Part shown: positions 29,946-34,544 of the stretch, piece by piece
Numbering within the stretch: position 1 is the first letter of the stretch
How the letters are laid out: every line of letters starts with the position of its first letter
DNA from: an uncultured Lachnospiraceae bacterium
GTDB taxonomy: Bacteria; Bacillota; Clostridia; Lachnospirales; Lachnospiraceae
NCBI GenBank assembly: GCA_910587955.1
Contig: CAJUNN010000029.1
Span: 1-34,544, forward strand
Length of the DNA: 34,544 nucleotides
Direction of reading: 5' to 3'
The notes under the pieces: generated by a model
The model's database searches: none
Told to the model about the DNA's origin: nothing
What the model saw: only the letters and a program-made list of their open reading frames with translations
Translations under genes and position numbers: made by a program

Positions 29946-29972
29946 AATCACAGGTATTTTTGTAGCATCATG
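29932..29972. repeat. Perfect inverted repeat CATGATGCTA/TAGCATCATG
   Basis: Ten-base arms (29932-29941, 29963-29972) with a 21-base centre, spanning the transcription start. It could be an operator for a dimeric regulator, or part of the double-strand origin for the HUH protein. Confidence 0.6.
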
Positions 29973-30015
29973 AGCCTAGTGCTTGGCCTCCCGGCTGCAA
30001 CCGGAAGGCCTTTTT
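29952..30015 (+). ncRNA. Short intergenic RNA (~60 nt) upstream of rep
   Basis: A near-consensus promoter and a strong terminator stand only about 40 bases apart on the strand opposite to rep, with no ribosome site between. A transcript of roughly 60 nt would result. By analogy with plasmid copy-number control it may regulate replication, but it does not overlap the rep leader. Start position is estimated. Confidence 0.6.
29985..30015 (+). terminator. Terminator of intergenic RNA
   Basis: Stem GGCCT-C-CCGG / CCGG-A-AGGCC (29985-29994 and 30001-30010), loop 6, then TTTTT. Confidence 0.75.
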
Positions 30016-30209
30016 CATTGCTTTCTTTTTGCTGCATACGCCCGGGCTTCCCTGAGGCTTAGGAGGGATTCATATTCCCCCAGCTTGTCCACCAGGTCCC
30101 CGTGCAGGGCTATGGAAATCCCATGCTGGATGATCCGGAACTCTCCCAGCCCTTCCGCCGGGATCCGGTAGCTGCCATTTGGATTCCGGCGCGTGTATCT
30201 CTTCTCCAT
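30015..30209 (-). CDS. Small hypothetical early protein
   Basis: 64 aa, MEKRYTRRNPNGSYRIPAEG start, mixed basic and acidic, with an L-G-E-Y-E-S-L helix. ATG 30209 follows AAGGAGGTACTT. Unrecognised; small proteins of this flavour are common in early operons of Lachnospiraceae phages. Confidence 0.6.
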   Translation of the reverse strand: MEKRYTRRNPNGSYRIPAEGLGEFRIIQHGISIALHGDLVDKLGEYESLLSLREARAYAAKRKQ

Positions 30210-30238
30210 AAGTACCTCCTTAAAGCTCTTTCCCTCTG

Positions 30239-30526
30239 CTATCCTTCAAGAAGCTCCCACATGTCCGCCAGGTGCCGGTATAGCTCCCCCGCCGTCTCCG
30301 CCCCCAGCTCGTCCTTTTTGGCCCGGACCAAGGCTTTCAGTTCCTTCACCTTCCCGGCAACCGATTCCTGTCCTTCCGCATATTTCCGCACAAAGAGCCC
30401 GTCCTCGTGCAGGACCATTTCCAGAGCCTCTCCAACCTCGATTCCCAGAATCCGGCGCATCTCCGCAGGGATCACAATGCGCCCCAGATCATCCGTGTTT
30501 CTCACGATTCCGATTGTTTTTTTCAT
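30239..30526 (-). CDS. AbrB/SpoVT-family transition regulator
   Basis: 95 aa. The AbrB swapped-hairpin core is clear: I-V-R-N-T-D-D-L-G-R-I-V-I-P-A-E-M-R-R-I-L-G-I (7-29), E-A-L-E-M-V-L (33-39). The C-terminus is a charged coiled helix. It may act on phage or host promoters or as an antitoxin-like DNA binder; no toxin partner is adjacent. ATG 30526 follows AGGAGGAATTGCAGA. Confidence 0.85.
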   Translation of the reverse strand: MKKTIGIVRNTDDLGRIVIPAEMRRILGIEVGEALEMVLHEDGLFVRKYAEGQESVAGKVKELKALVRAKKDELGAETAGELYRHLADMWELLEG

Positions 30527-30549
30527 TCTGCAATTCCTCCTGATTCCTC

Positions 30550-31038
30550 TTATTTTTCCCCGGTTGGCTCCCGGGCCCTAAGTTCCACTTCCCGGGCATA
30601 ATCGCTGATATAGCCCTTTTCATACGCCAAAAGGCCCTCTTTCTCCGAGTACCCGGCATTATAGAACATCAGCACCGGATAGATTTCATGGTACTGGCGG
30701 AACAGCTCCGCCAGGAAGTCCACACCCACCAGGATGTTGTCATACGGGTCCCGCAAGTCGGTCACGCCCAGCCGCTCCATTCTCCCCTGGTGGAACACCG
30801 GGGAAATCTGCATCAGTCCCTCACAGCCGTCACTCTCCGCCTTCGGGTCCCAGCTGCTCTCCCGTTCGATGATCGCCTGCACCAGCTCCGGACAGATGCC
30901 GTATTCCCCGCAGACCACCTCTATGTACTCTTCCCAGTCGTCCATTCCCTCCGCCCGGACGTCCCAAACGATGGCTATCCCCCACAGGGCCAGCAGCAAA
31001 ACGGCAACCATCACCGCCTTTATCCACATCTTCCTCAC
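30550..31038 (-). CDS. Membrane-anchored lytic transglycosylase (SLT-like)
   Basis: 162 aa. Residues ~5-28 are an uncleaved anchor or signal. SLT motifs: I-E-R-E-S-S-W (57-63, catalytic Glu60), G-L-M-Q-I-S-P (74-80), D-P-Y-D-N-I-x-x-G (98-106) and Y-N-A-G (126-129). It cleaves peptidoglycan glycan strands. In an early operon, not the lysis cassette, this recalls the transglycosylases of conjugation systems. Alternatively it could weaken the wall for secretion of a phage protein. It starts inside the end of the upstream gene (4-base overlap). Confidence 0.85.
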   Translation of the reverse strand: MRKMWIKAVMVAVLLLALWGIAIVWDVRAEGMDDWEEYIEVVCGEYGICPELVQAIIERESSWDPKAESDGCEGLMQISPVFHQGRMERLGVTDLRDPYDNILVGVDFLAELFRQYHEIYPVLMFYNAGYSEKEGLLAYEKGYISDYAREVELRAREPTGEK

Positions 31039-31244
31039 CTCATTTCCTTCTGTTCTTGGCCCGGATACGCCTTTTCTTCCATGCTAACCACCCGCTGAAG
31101 CCCGGGAAAGCCTCTCCCAAGATGTGTATACAGACCGCCTACTTTCAAATCCGGCTTATACCGATGCAGAGACCTTGTCCTCTTGCCCCGGCCTCCGTCC
31201 GGGTACTCTCTCACCACACGGTAGATATACATGCTCCACGGCAT
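31035..31244 (-). CDS. Small basic protein (DUF5348-like pattern)
   Basis: 69 aa: M-P-W-S-M-Y-I-Y-R-V-V-R-E-Y, then D-L-K-V-G-G-L-Y-T-H-L-G-R-G-F-P-G. The V-G-G-L-Y-x-x-L pattern is common in small early proteins of Clostridia phages and elements; the family name is only a guess. It overlaps the transglycosylase start. Confidence 0.6.
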   Translation of the reverse strand: MPWSMYIYRVVREYPDGGRGKRTRSLHRYKPDLKVGGLYTHLGRGFPGLQRVVSMEEKAYPGQEQKEMR

Positions 31245-31286
31245 ACCAGGCCCTCCTTTCTGACTGCTTGTCCTTTCCGGCCGCGC

Positions 31287-31412
31287 TTATGCGCTGGCCT
31301 CTTCTTTGTACTCCTCTTTTCTCTCCATGGTGTATTCAATTTTTACTCCCTGCTCTTCTTCGATAATCGAAACAGCTACCGCTATGAGCTTTTCCATATC
31401 CAACCCTTCCAT
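31287..31412 (-). CDS. 41-aa acidic small protein
   Basis: ATG 31412 after GGAGGCAGTT; MEGLDMEKLIAVAVSIIEEE then Q-G-V-K-I-E-Y-T-M-E-R-K-E-E-Y-K. Helical and charged, plausible first gene after the tRNA region. Below the usual length cut-off but with a good ribosome site. Confidence 0.55.
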   Translation of the reverse strand: MEGLDMEKLIAVAVSIIEEEQGVKIEYTMERKEEYKEEASA

Positions 31413-31447
31413 AACTGCCTCCTTTCCCTAAAACATATGAAGGATTG

Positions 31448-31478
31448 CATGTACATGTTGCTTCCAGATGCGCATCTG
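31448..31478. repeat. Two adjacent perfect palindromes
   Basis: CATGTACATG (31448-31457) and CAGATGCGCATCTG (31465-31478) sit just past the 3' end of the tRNA-like gene. They may act in processing or as operator sites. Confidence 0.45.
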
Positions 31479-31481
31479 TAA

Positions 31482-31552
31482 AAGAGCCACCAGGATTCGA
31501 ACCTGAAACCGCCGATTGGGAGAGGCTGCTCTTCCTGTTGAGCTATGGCTCC
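31482..31552 (-). tRNA. tRNA-like gene, Gly(CCC)-like with broken anticodon stem
   Basis: Acceptor GGAGCCA pairs with TGGCTCT (one G-T), the D-arm is GCTC/GAGC, and the T-arm is TCAGG TTCGAAT CCTGG. A canonical loop CTCCCAA would give anticodon CCC, with 3' stem TCGGC. The 5' stem reads GCCT where GCCGA is needed, so two bases became one. Total 71 nt with no encoded CCA. It is either a decayed tRNA or a deliberately altered one. Gly identity is doubtful because acceptor pairs differ from normal Gly tRNA. Confidence 0.5.
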
Positions 31553-31570
31553 TGAGCCCCGGAGGAGGCT

Positions 31571-31798
31571 TTATATTTTCCCCATTAAAATATTCCGGTA
31601 TAGGGATTCTACTTCTCCAATCCCTGCATTTCCTTTCTCAAAATGCTCTTTACACCGTCTTCCTGGATTGGTAGTTCCCTGTTTCTTTCCGCAGTACCCT
31701 AAATCCATTGCTTCCAGTTCTCCGTTCCGATTAATGGAATAGTATTGGGTGTAATAACTACAGGTTTTACAGCGGGATCCGATGATTGTGATTTTCAT
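31571..31798 (-). CDS. Small Cys-rich (zinc-ribbon-like) early protein
   Basis: 75 aa. C-K-T-C (10-13), then Y-C-G-K-K (residues ~35-39) and R-R-C-K-E-H-F, a 3-4 Cys/His zinc site. ATG 31798 follows AAGGAGGAAAACA. It is the first gene after the early promoter at 31832-31860. Function unknown. Confidence 0.65.
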   Translation of the reverse strand: MKITIIGSRCKTCSYYTQYYSINRNGELEAMDLGYCGKKQGTTNPGRRCKEHFEKGNAGIGEVESLYRNILMGKI

Positions 31799-31815
31799 TG
31801 TTTTCCTCCTTCCAT

Positions 31816-31877
31816 TTAGTATCTAATAGATATTAAATCATGTGTTTTCTTCTTTGTCAATATCTATTAGCAACTAA
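31816..31877 (-). promoter_or_regulatory. Early promoter flanked by paired operators
   Basis: Minus strand TTGACA (31855-31860), 17-base spacer, TTTAAT (31832-31837). Inverted 19-base arms at 31816-31834 and 31859-31877 (17 of 19 identical, core TCTAATAGATATT-like) overlap the -10 and the -35. A third partial copy lies at about 31909-31924, before the divergent RHH gene. This is the layout of a two-site Arc/Mnt-type switch controlling both directions. Confidence 0.7.
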
Positions 31878-31939
31878 ATAGCATCTTTACCTATCCACGC
31901 GTCTAGTGGTAATATGCTACTAAACGAAAGGAGGCTTTT

Positions 31940-32125
31940 ATGCCCGCATCAATTCCTGGTAGAATCGCTACCCAAATCCGCATTAACGAAATCGCTTATA
32001 AAAAAACTAAATACATTGCTCAACAAGAAAGCCGGAATACGAACGCACAAATTGAATATTTTGTTAAGCTCGGGGTCGAAACTTACGAAAAAGAACACGG
32101 TGTCATTACTCTTTCGGATGAATAA
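31940..32125 (+). CDS. Arc-like RHH repressor divergent from the early operon
   Basis: 61 aa, ATG 31940 after AAAGGAGGCTTTT. R-I-A-T-Q-I-R-I-N-E-I-A-Y-K-K-T-K-Y-I-A-Q-Q-E-S-R-N-T-N-A-Q (residues 8-37) has Arc style: basic strand, helix, turn with S-R-N-T-N-A-Q-I-E-Y-F-V. It is on the plus strand, facing away from the early promoter with its operator dyads, so it is the prime candidate repressor of lytic early transcription. Its 3' end overlaps the next gene on the other strand by 20 bases. Confidence 0.75.
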   Translation: MPASIPGRIATQIRINEIAYKKTKYIAQQESRNTNAQIEYFVKLGVETYEKEHGVITLSDE

Positions 32126-32276
32126 TTGGCTCCGCTTCCCACAGTTTCTTTCCCTGTTCTAACAGAACAATCAAAAAAGCGTTCTGTGCTATCCCTAATC
32201 TGTCTGCTTCCTGCTTGATATATCTATGTATTTCTGCCGGAAGTCTTATTTGTGTCGAAATCACCTGATTCTTCAT
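32106..32276 (-). CDS. Second RHH protein, convergent with the first
   Basis: 56 aa from ATG 32276: MKNQVISTQIRLPAEIHRYI, then K-Q-E-A-D-R-L-G-I-A-Q-N-A-F-L-I-V-L-L, a clean Arc/CopG fold. It may antagonise or cooperate with the neighbouring RHH, in Cro-like fashion. The ribosome site GGGGAAGGGAA is moderate. Confidence 0.7.
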   Translation of the reverse strand: MKNQVISTQIRLPAEIHRYIKQEADRLGIAQNAFLIVLLEQGKKLWEAEPIIHPKE

Positions 32277-32303
32277 TTCCCTTCCCCTTTCCTTCTCTTA
32301 TAC

Positions 32304-32376
32304 TGGACCCACGGGGATTTGAACCCCGGACCTTCCGCTTATGAGGCGGCTGCTCTGACCGCTAGGCTATAGGTCC
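32304..32376 (-). tRNA. tRNA with CAT anticodon (Met or Ile2)
   Basis: 73 nt. Acceptor GGACCTA/TGGGTCC (one G-T), anticodon stem GCCGC/GCGGA (last pair mismatched), loop CTCATAA giving CAT, T-arm CGGGG TTCAAAT CCCCG, discriminator A, no CCA encoded. It could be elongator Met or an Ile2 tRNA modified at C34 to read AUA. Confidence 0.85.
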
Positions 32377-32397
32377 CTGGCCCCAAAACGGGACCTT
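32371..32397 (+). terminator. Plus-strand terminator sharing tRNA acceptor bases
   Basis: AGGTCCC / GGGACCT arms (32371-32377 and 32390-32396), 12-base loop, followed by TTTTCTTTATT. The left arm is the 5' end of the tRNA gene. It may end the plus-strand RHH transcript. The 80 bases to its right are A/T-rich without a gene. Confidence 0.55.
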
Positions 32398-32460
32398 TTC
32401 TTTATTCCTTATATTTTTATTTTATTTTTTAAAATTTTACTTTTTTTTACAGAAATTTAA

Positions 32461-32532
32461 TTCCATTTTTTCCCTTTCTGTAATATACTTCTTTTACAGG
32501 CTCCTGCCAGAGCCAAGTACATAAGAAAGGAG
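32461..32532 (+). promoter_or_regulatory. Repeated leader element 1
   Basis: TTCCAT, 17 bases, TATACT (32484-32489), then ACA, hairpin GGCTC-CTGCCA-GAGCC (32499-32514), AAGTACA and AGAAAGGAG. First of five copies; see finding on the array. Confidence 0.7.
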
Positions 32533-32538
32533 AAAAAC

Positions 32539-32712
32539 ATGAGCGACAACAATTTGAATGTATTTCCCAAAAACCTTTACGAGGCGCTTGCGCTACTTTA
32601 CGTTGAGCGTCTTGACGGGAACCCAACTCCAGAGCAGCTTTTTGATTCCTACCAAAATGCTTACCGCAAAATACAAGAGCACGCAGGTAATCAAAAGGAT
32701 TCCTGGCTTTGA
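32539..32712 (+). CDS. 57-aa array protein (plus 1)
   Basis: ATG 32539; MSDNNLNVFPKNLYEALALL, then Y-V-E-R-L-D-G-N-P-T-P-E-Q-L-F-D-S-Y-Q-N-A-Y. Helical, acidic, no TM. It follows leader 1 and overlaps the opposite gene by 120 bases, the largest overlap in the array. Small size and private promoter fit a host-takeover or anti-defence protein; no match recognised. Confidence 0.6.
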   Translation: MSDNNLNVFPKNLYEALALLYVERLDGNPTPEQLFDSYQNAYRKIQEHAGNQKDSWL

Positions 32713-32868
32713 CATTGTTCTGTAAAGCTCCATCATTGCATGTGTATTTTCCGATACATGCCCGGGGACTGTAGAATCCTCTGCAAGCAGCTCCATCTGT
32801 CTGCGGAGGATTTCTCTTTCTGTTGCATCTCCTACATTCATACCTCTACGGCTTTTTCTGATCCTCAC
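32593..32868 (-). CDS. 91-aa single-TM array protein (minus 1)
   Basis: GTG start at 32868, eight bases after AAGGAGG. N-terminus is basic (M-R-I-R-K-S-R-R), then E-R-E-I-L-R-R-Q-M-E-L-L-A-E-D-S and N-T-H-A-M-M-E-L-Y, a pattern seen in small Clostridia proteins. It ends with one TM helix (about 55-77, G-I-L-L-I-T-C-V-L-L-Y-F). The TM is coded opposite the C-terminus of the plus 1 gene. The ribosome site and clean TM make both frames plausible. Confidence 0.55.
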   Translation of the reverse strand: MRIRKSRRGMNVGDATEREILRRQMELLAEDSTVPGHVSENTHAMMELYRTMSKPGILLITCVLLYFAVSILVGIKKLLWSWVPVKTLNVK

Positions 32869-32914
32869 CTATACTACCTCCTTCCCTGCCCCGCCCCTGG
32901 CGGAGTGTTTTGTT

Positions 32915-32986
32915 TCTTCCATTTTTCCCTTCTTGTGATATACTTGCTGTACAGGCTATTGCAGTCGCCGAGTATATAAGAAAGGA
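32915..32986 (+). promoter_or_regulatory. Repeated leader element 2
   Basis: TTCCAT, 16 bases, TATACT (32939-32944), TACA, hairpin GGCTA-TTGCAG-TCGCC (32954-32969, one mismatch), GAGTATA, AGAAAGGA. Confidence 0.7.
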
Positions 32987-32996
32987 ATTTACTTCT

Positions 32997-33329
32997 ATGC
33001 AATTAACAAAAGATGCCCAGACCATCCTTTATGTTTTATATAAAGAATATGCAGACCGCAGGAAACACGGCTTTTCCAAATCTAAATCCAAAAGATTCAA
33101 CTCTGCAAGTTTCATCCAAGAAAACTTTTTTCCCGACTTACCTCTTGAAGATGTTGAAGATTCCCTCCGAGAGCTTGGTCGCAATAATTTCCTAGACAAT
33201 TTTTATGCCGATAATACCGTATACTTTTGCGCCTTATCTGACTACGGAATCTCTGTAATGGAAACCCAGAAAAAAGATGCCCTTTTAAATCTCGCTAGCT
33301 TTCTTATTAAATTCGTTCCCCGTCCATAG
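32997..33329 (+). CDS. 110-aa array protein (plus 2)
   Basis: ATG 32997 after AAAGGAATTTACTTCT; a longer frame upstream reads through the leader. MQLTKDAQTILYVLYKEYAD, then winged-helix-like alternation: P-D-L-P-L-E-D-V-E-D-S-L-R-E-L-G-R-N-N-F and Y-F-C-A-L-S-D-Y-G-I-S-V-M-E. This recalls a small wHTH domain (for example YjcQ-like). It may bind DNA. Overlaps the Tad2-like gene by 45 bases at its 3' end. Confidence 0.65.
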   Translation: MQLTKDAQTILYVLYKEYADRRKHGFSKSKSKRFNSASFIQENFFPDLPLEDVEDSLRELGRNNFLDNFYADNTVYFCALSDYGISVMETQKKDALLNLASFLIKFVPRP

Positions 33330-33545
33330 CTCCCAGTCATCCGCCATCAAATCAACCCCTGTCGGATTCCAGTTCCGGCAGGAGGATGCCTCTTTCCCAT
33401 CTTGATACTCGACAATGATACAAGCATCATATGAATTGGTGGGTTTAATGAAAACATTGAAAAATCCTTTATCACTCCATATCTCTTTTCTGTAAATCAT
33501 TCCTCCTTGTTCCATTGCCAACTTCGCGGCCTCCGATATTACCAC
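33285..33545 (-). CDS. Tad2-like (DUF2829) Thoeris anti-defence protein
   Basis: 86 aa. The family's closing phrase W-N-P-T-G-V-D-L-M-A-D-D-W-E-L (59-73) is clear; earlier A-A-K-L-A-M-E-Q-G-G-M-I-Y-R (6-19) and V-F-I-K-P-T-N-S-Y (31-39) match DUF2829 layout. Tad2 proteins sequester the cyclic-ADPR-type signal made by Thoeris TIR enzymes. Ligand residues cannot be checked here. It is an early array gene, the expected timing for anti-defence. Confidence 0.75.
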   Translation of the reverse strand: MVISEAAKLAMEQGGMIYRKEIWSDKGFFNVFIKPTNSYDACIIVEYQDGKEASSCRNWNPTGVDLMADDWELWTGNEFNKKASEI

Positions 33546-33575
33546 CTATACCACCTCCTTCTCCGGCTCTGCCGG

Positions 33576-33650
33576 TTCTTTCTTTTTCTTCCCCTCTGTG
33601 ATATACTTCCTATACAGGCTATTGCAGTAGCCGAGTACACAGAAAAGGAG
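33576..33650 (+). promoter_or_regulatory. Repeated leader element 3
   Basis: Pyrimidine tract, CTGTGA, TATACT (33602-33607), TATACA, hairpin GGCTA-TTGCAG-TAGCC (33617-33632, perfect), GAGTACA, AGAAAAGGAG. Here the upstream TTCCAT box is replaced by TTTCTT. Confidence 0.7.
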
Positions 33651-33656
33651 AGCCTT

Positions 33657-33845
33657 ATGGATGTAAAAAAACTAGAAAAAGATTTAAATGAAGTTCTGGA
33701 TAATTATTATCGTGAGCTCTCGCTTTTGGACGAGTATGACAAAACTCCCGTTACCAAAGGTGAGCTTGCGGAACATCTAAAACAAACACGTTATGCTTTG
33801 GAAGGTATTAAAAATAGCATTGTTGGCTATCTGGAAAATTTATGA
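33657..33845 (+). CDS. 62-aa array protein (plus 3)
   Basis: ATG 33657; MDVKKLEKDLNEVLDNYYRE, then S-L-L-D-E-Y-D-K-T-P-V-T-K-G-E-L-A-E-H-L-K. Two helices, acidic; no known family. Overlaps minus 3 gene by 19 bases. Confidence 0.65.
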   Translation: MDVKKLEKDLNEVLDNYYRELSLLDEYDKTPVTKGELAEHLKQTRYALEGIKNSIVGYLENL

Positions 33846-34018
33846 TCTCCGGGGCTATTGTTCCTTGCAATAGCCTCCTTAATCAGTTTAGGTACAAACC
33901 TCACATAATCCTGAAAACTTACGCTCTTATTAAGTTCAAAACAATACGCTACGCTTTTCCTTTCCAATTCATTCAGCTTTTGCTCTATCTCTTTTATTTT
34001 CCTTTTTGATACCCACAT
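33827..34018 (-). CDS. 63-aa array protein (minus 3)
   Basis: MWVSKRKIKEIEQKLNELER, then C-F-E-L-N-K-S-V-S-F-Q-D-Y-V-R-F-V-P-K-L-I-K-E-A-I. Coiled N-terminus, basic C-terminus. ATG 34018 after AGGAGGTGGTGTAGGAA. Unrecognised. Confidence 0.65.
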   Translation of the reverse strand: MWVSKRKIKEIEQKLNELERKSVAYCFELNKSVSFQDYVRFVPKLIKEAIARNNSPGDHKFSR

Positions 34019-34045
34019 TTCCTACACCACCTCCTCTCTGGTTCT

Positions 34046-34113
34046 TCCATTTTCTTCCTCTCTGTGTTATACTCCCTATACAGGCACTGCCATGCCCAGT
34101 ACAAAAGAAAGGA
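34046..34113 (+). promoter_or_regulatory. Repeated leader element 4
   Basis: TTCCAT, 17 bases, TATACT (34068-34073), TATACA, hairpin GGCA-CTGCCA-TGCC (34083-34096), CAGTACA, AGAAAGGAG. Confidence 0.7.
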
Positions 34114-34123
34114 GTTTTTTACA

Positions 34124-34276
34124 ATGAATATTTGTCCATTTGCAAATCCTACCACATTGTGTCATCCAAACTGTGCGCTTTTAAAAGATGACAAATGCTC
34201 TTTTTTAATTATTGCAGCAGAACTTGAAAAGCTTAATCAGCATCAGAAAAACAGCGATAATTCAAACCACAAATAA
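34124..34276 (+). CDS. 50-aa Cys-rich array protein (plus 4)
   Basis: ATG 34124. C-P-F-A-N-P (4-9), L-C-H-P-N-C (12-17) and D-K-C-S-F (23-27): four Cys and one His could bind zinc. The tail is polar, Asn/Lys/His-rich. Looks like a small knuckle protein of the C-P-F-x-N type found in Clostridia elements. Confidence 0.65.
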   Translation: MNICPFANPTTLCHPNCALLKDDKCSFLIIAAELEKLNQHQKNSDNSNHK

Positions 34277-34409
34277 TTTCTCCTGCTCTGAGTGCGGCAT
34301 GAACGACTTCTTCATTTTTTTTCATTTCTTCCACACTTAGAGCTCCCGCTTTTTTAAACAAATTCTCTGCAAATTTTAAAAACTCCTTTTTCACTTCTTT
34401 TTCATCCAC
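34233..34409 (-). CDS. 58-aa array protein (minus 4)
   Basis: GTG at 34409, 8 bases after GGAGG. V-D-E-K-E-V-K-K-E-F-L-K-F-A-E-N-L-F-K-K-A, then V-H-A-A-L-R-A-G-E-I-I-C-G-L. Helical, highly charged. Its 3' end overlaps plus 4 by 44 bases. Confidence 0.6.
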   Translation of the reverse strand: MDEKEVKKEFLKFAENLFKKAGALSVEEMKKNEEVVHAALRAGEIICGLNYRCFSDAD

Positions 34410-34464
34410 TCACACCACCTCCTTCTCTGGCTCCCGCCTTCCGGCTGGAAAATCTTTGTCTCTT

Positions 34465-34495
34465 CCTTCCATTTTTCTCCTTCCTGTGATATACT
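34465..34495 (+). promoter_or_regulatory. Repeated leader element 5 (promoter part only)
   Basis: TTCCAT, 17 bases, TATACT (34490-34495) preceded by CCTGTGA, as in the other copies; after CTCCC the sequence departs and no hairpin follows. The array's end or a junction may lie here, 49 bases from the window edge. Confidence 0.55.
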
Positions 34496-34544
34496 CCCGA
34501 GTTTGACACTTGTGAAATCAAAAAATGGCTACAGACCCAGTAAT

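Noticed and set aside
31482..31552. Functional tRNA-Gly(CCC)
   Set aside because: The anticodon stem cannot form five pairs and the acceptor lacks normal Gly identity pairs, so it is listed only as tRNA-like.
32461..34544. CRISPR array
   Set aside because: Repeats are 422-663 bases apart, enclose genes and contain promoters; no short spacers.
1..34544. Integrase, invertase or amidase gene
   Set aside because: No frame shows tyrosine/serine recombinase or amidase motifs; these probably lie outside the window.

Overview
The window is one continuous piece of a temperate, HK97-type, long-tailed (siphovirus-like) phage or prophage. The host is probably a Clostridia/Lachnospiraceae-type member of the Bacillota. 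This rests on strong AAGGAGG ribosome sites with frequent GTG/TTG starts, ArpU, AntA/ORF6C, Rha, PcfJ and DUF3102-type genes, and a phi13-type major tail protein. No integrase, amidase or recombinase is visible, so both phage ends probably lie outside the window. No host housekeeping gene is visible.

Layout: almost everything reads right to left (minus strand), in temporal order. (1) About 32.4-34.5 kb is an AT-rich early/accessory array. Small genes alternate in strand, neighbouring genes overlap at their 3' ends, and each divergent gap carries the same promoter-plus-hairpin leader; one gene looks like the Thoeris anti-defence protein Tad2 (DUF2829). (2) 31.4-32.4 kb holds a control region: two convergent ribbon-helix-helix genes, paired operator dyads on a sigma70-type early promoter, a normal CAT tRNA and a damaged tRNA-like gene. 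(3) 31.4 down to 24.0 kb is a GC-richer early operon: AbrB-type regulator, lytic transglycosylase, HUH replication protein, degenerate RNase H, HNH-like protein, PcfK, PcfJ and a DUF3102 protein. (4) 24.0 down to 20.2 kb is the junction to late genes: ArpU, two promoter-bearing small ORFs on the opposite strand, a tRNA 3'-half that could be an att relic, a NYN RNase, an RHH + YafQ-type toxin-antitoxin operon, and an IS110 remnant that kept its bridge-RNA-like leader. (5) 20.2 down to 12.2 kb is packaging and head: HNH, TerS, TerL, portal, ClpP-like protease, capsid, connectors, tail terminator and major tail protein. (6) 12.1-10.1 kb is a regulatory cassette inside the tail operon: frameshifted Rha, RHH with its own operator, a metalloprotease-like protein lacking HExxH, and an AntA antirepressor. 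(7) 10.0 kb to the left edge is the tail: chaperones with an A_AAA_AAC frameshift site, a promoter-ORF-terminator moron, tape measure, Dit, Gp37-like protein, fibre proteins, two tail-to-tail receptor-binding cassettes on opposite strands, and membrane proteins next to the expected lysis genes.

Working model: the RHH repressor at 31.94 kb holds the early promoter. The early operon replicates DNA through a HUH nickase with an adjacent candidate origin, ArpU then turns on the late operon, and the right-end array supplies small host-takeover or anti-defence proteins. The observations most worth follow-up are the right-end overlapping array with its repeated leader, the opposed tail-fibre cassettes, the HUH replication module with its intergenic RNA, and the IS110 bridge-RNA relic.
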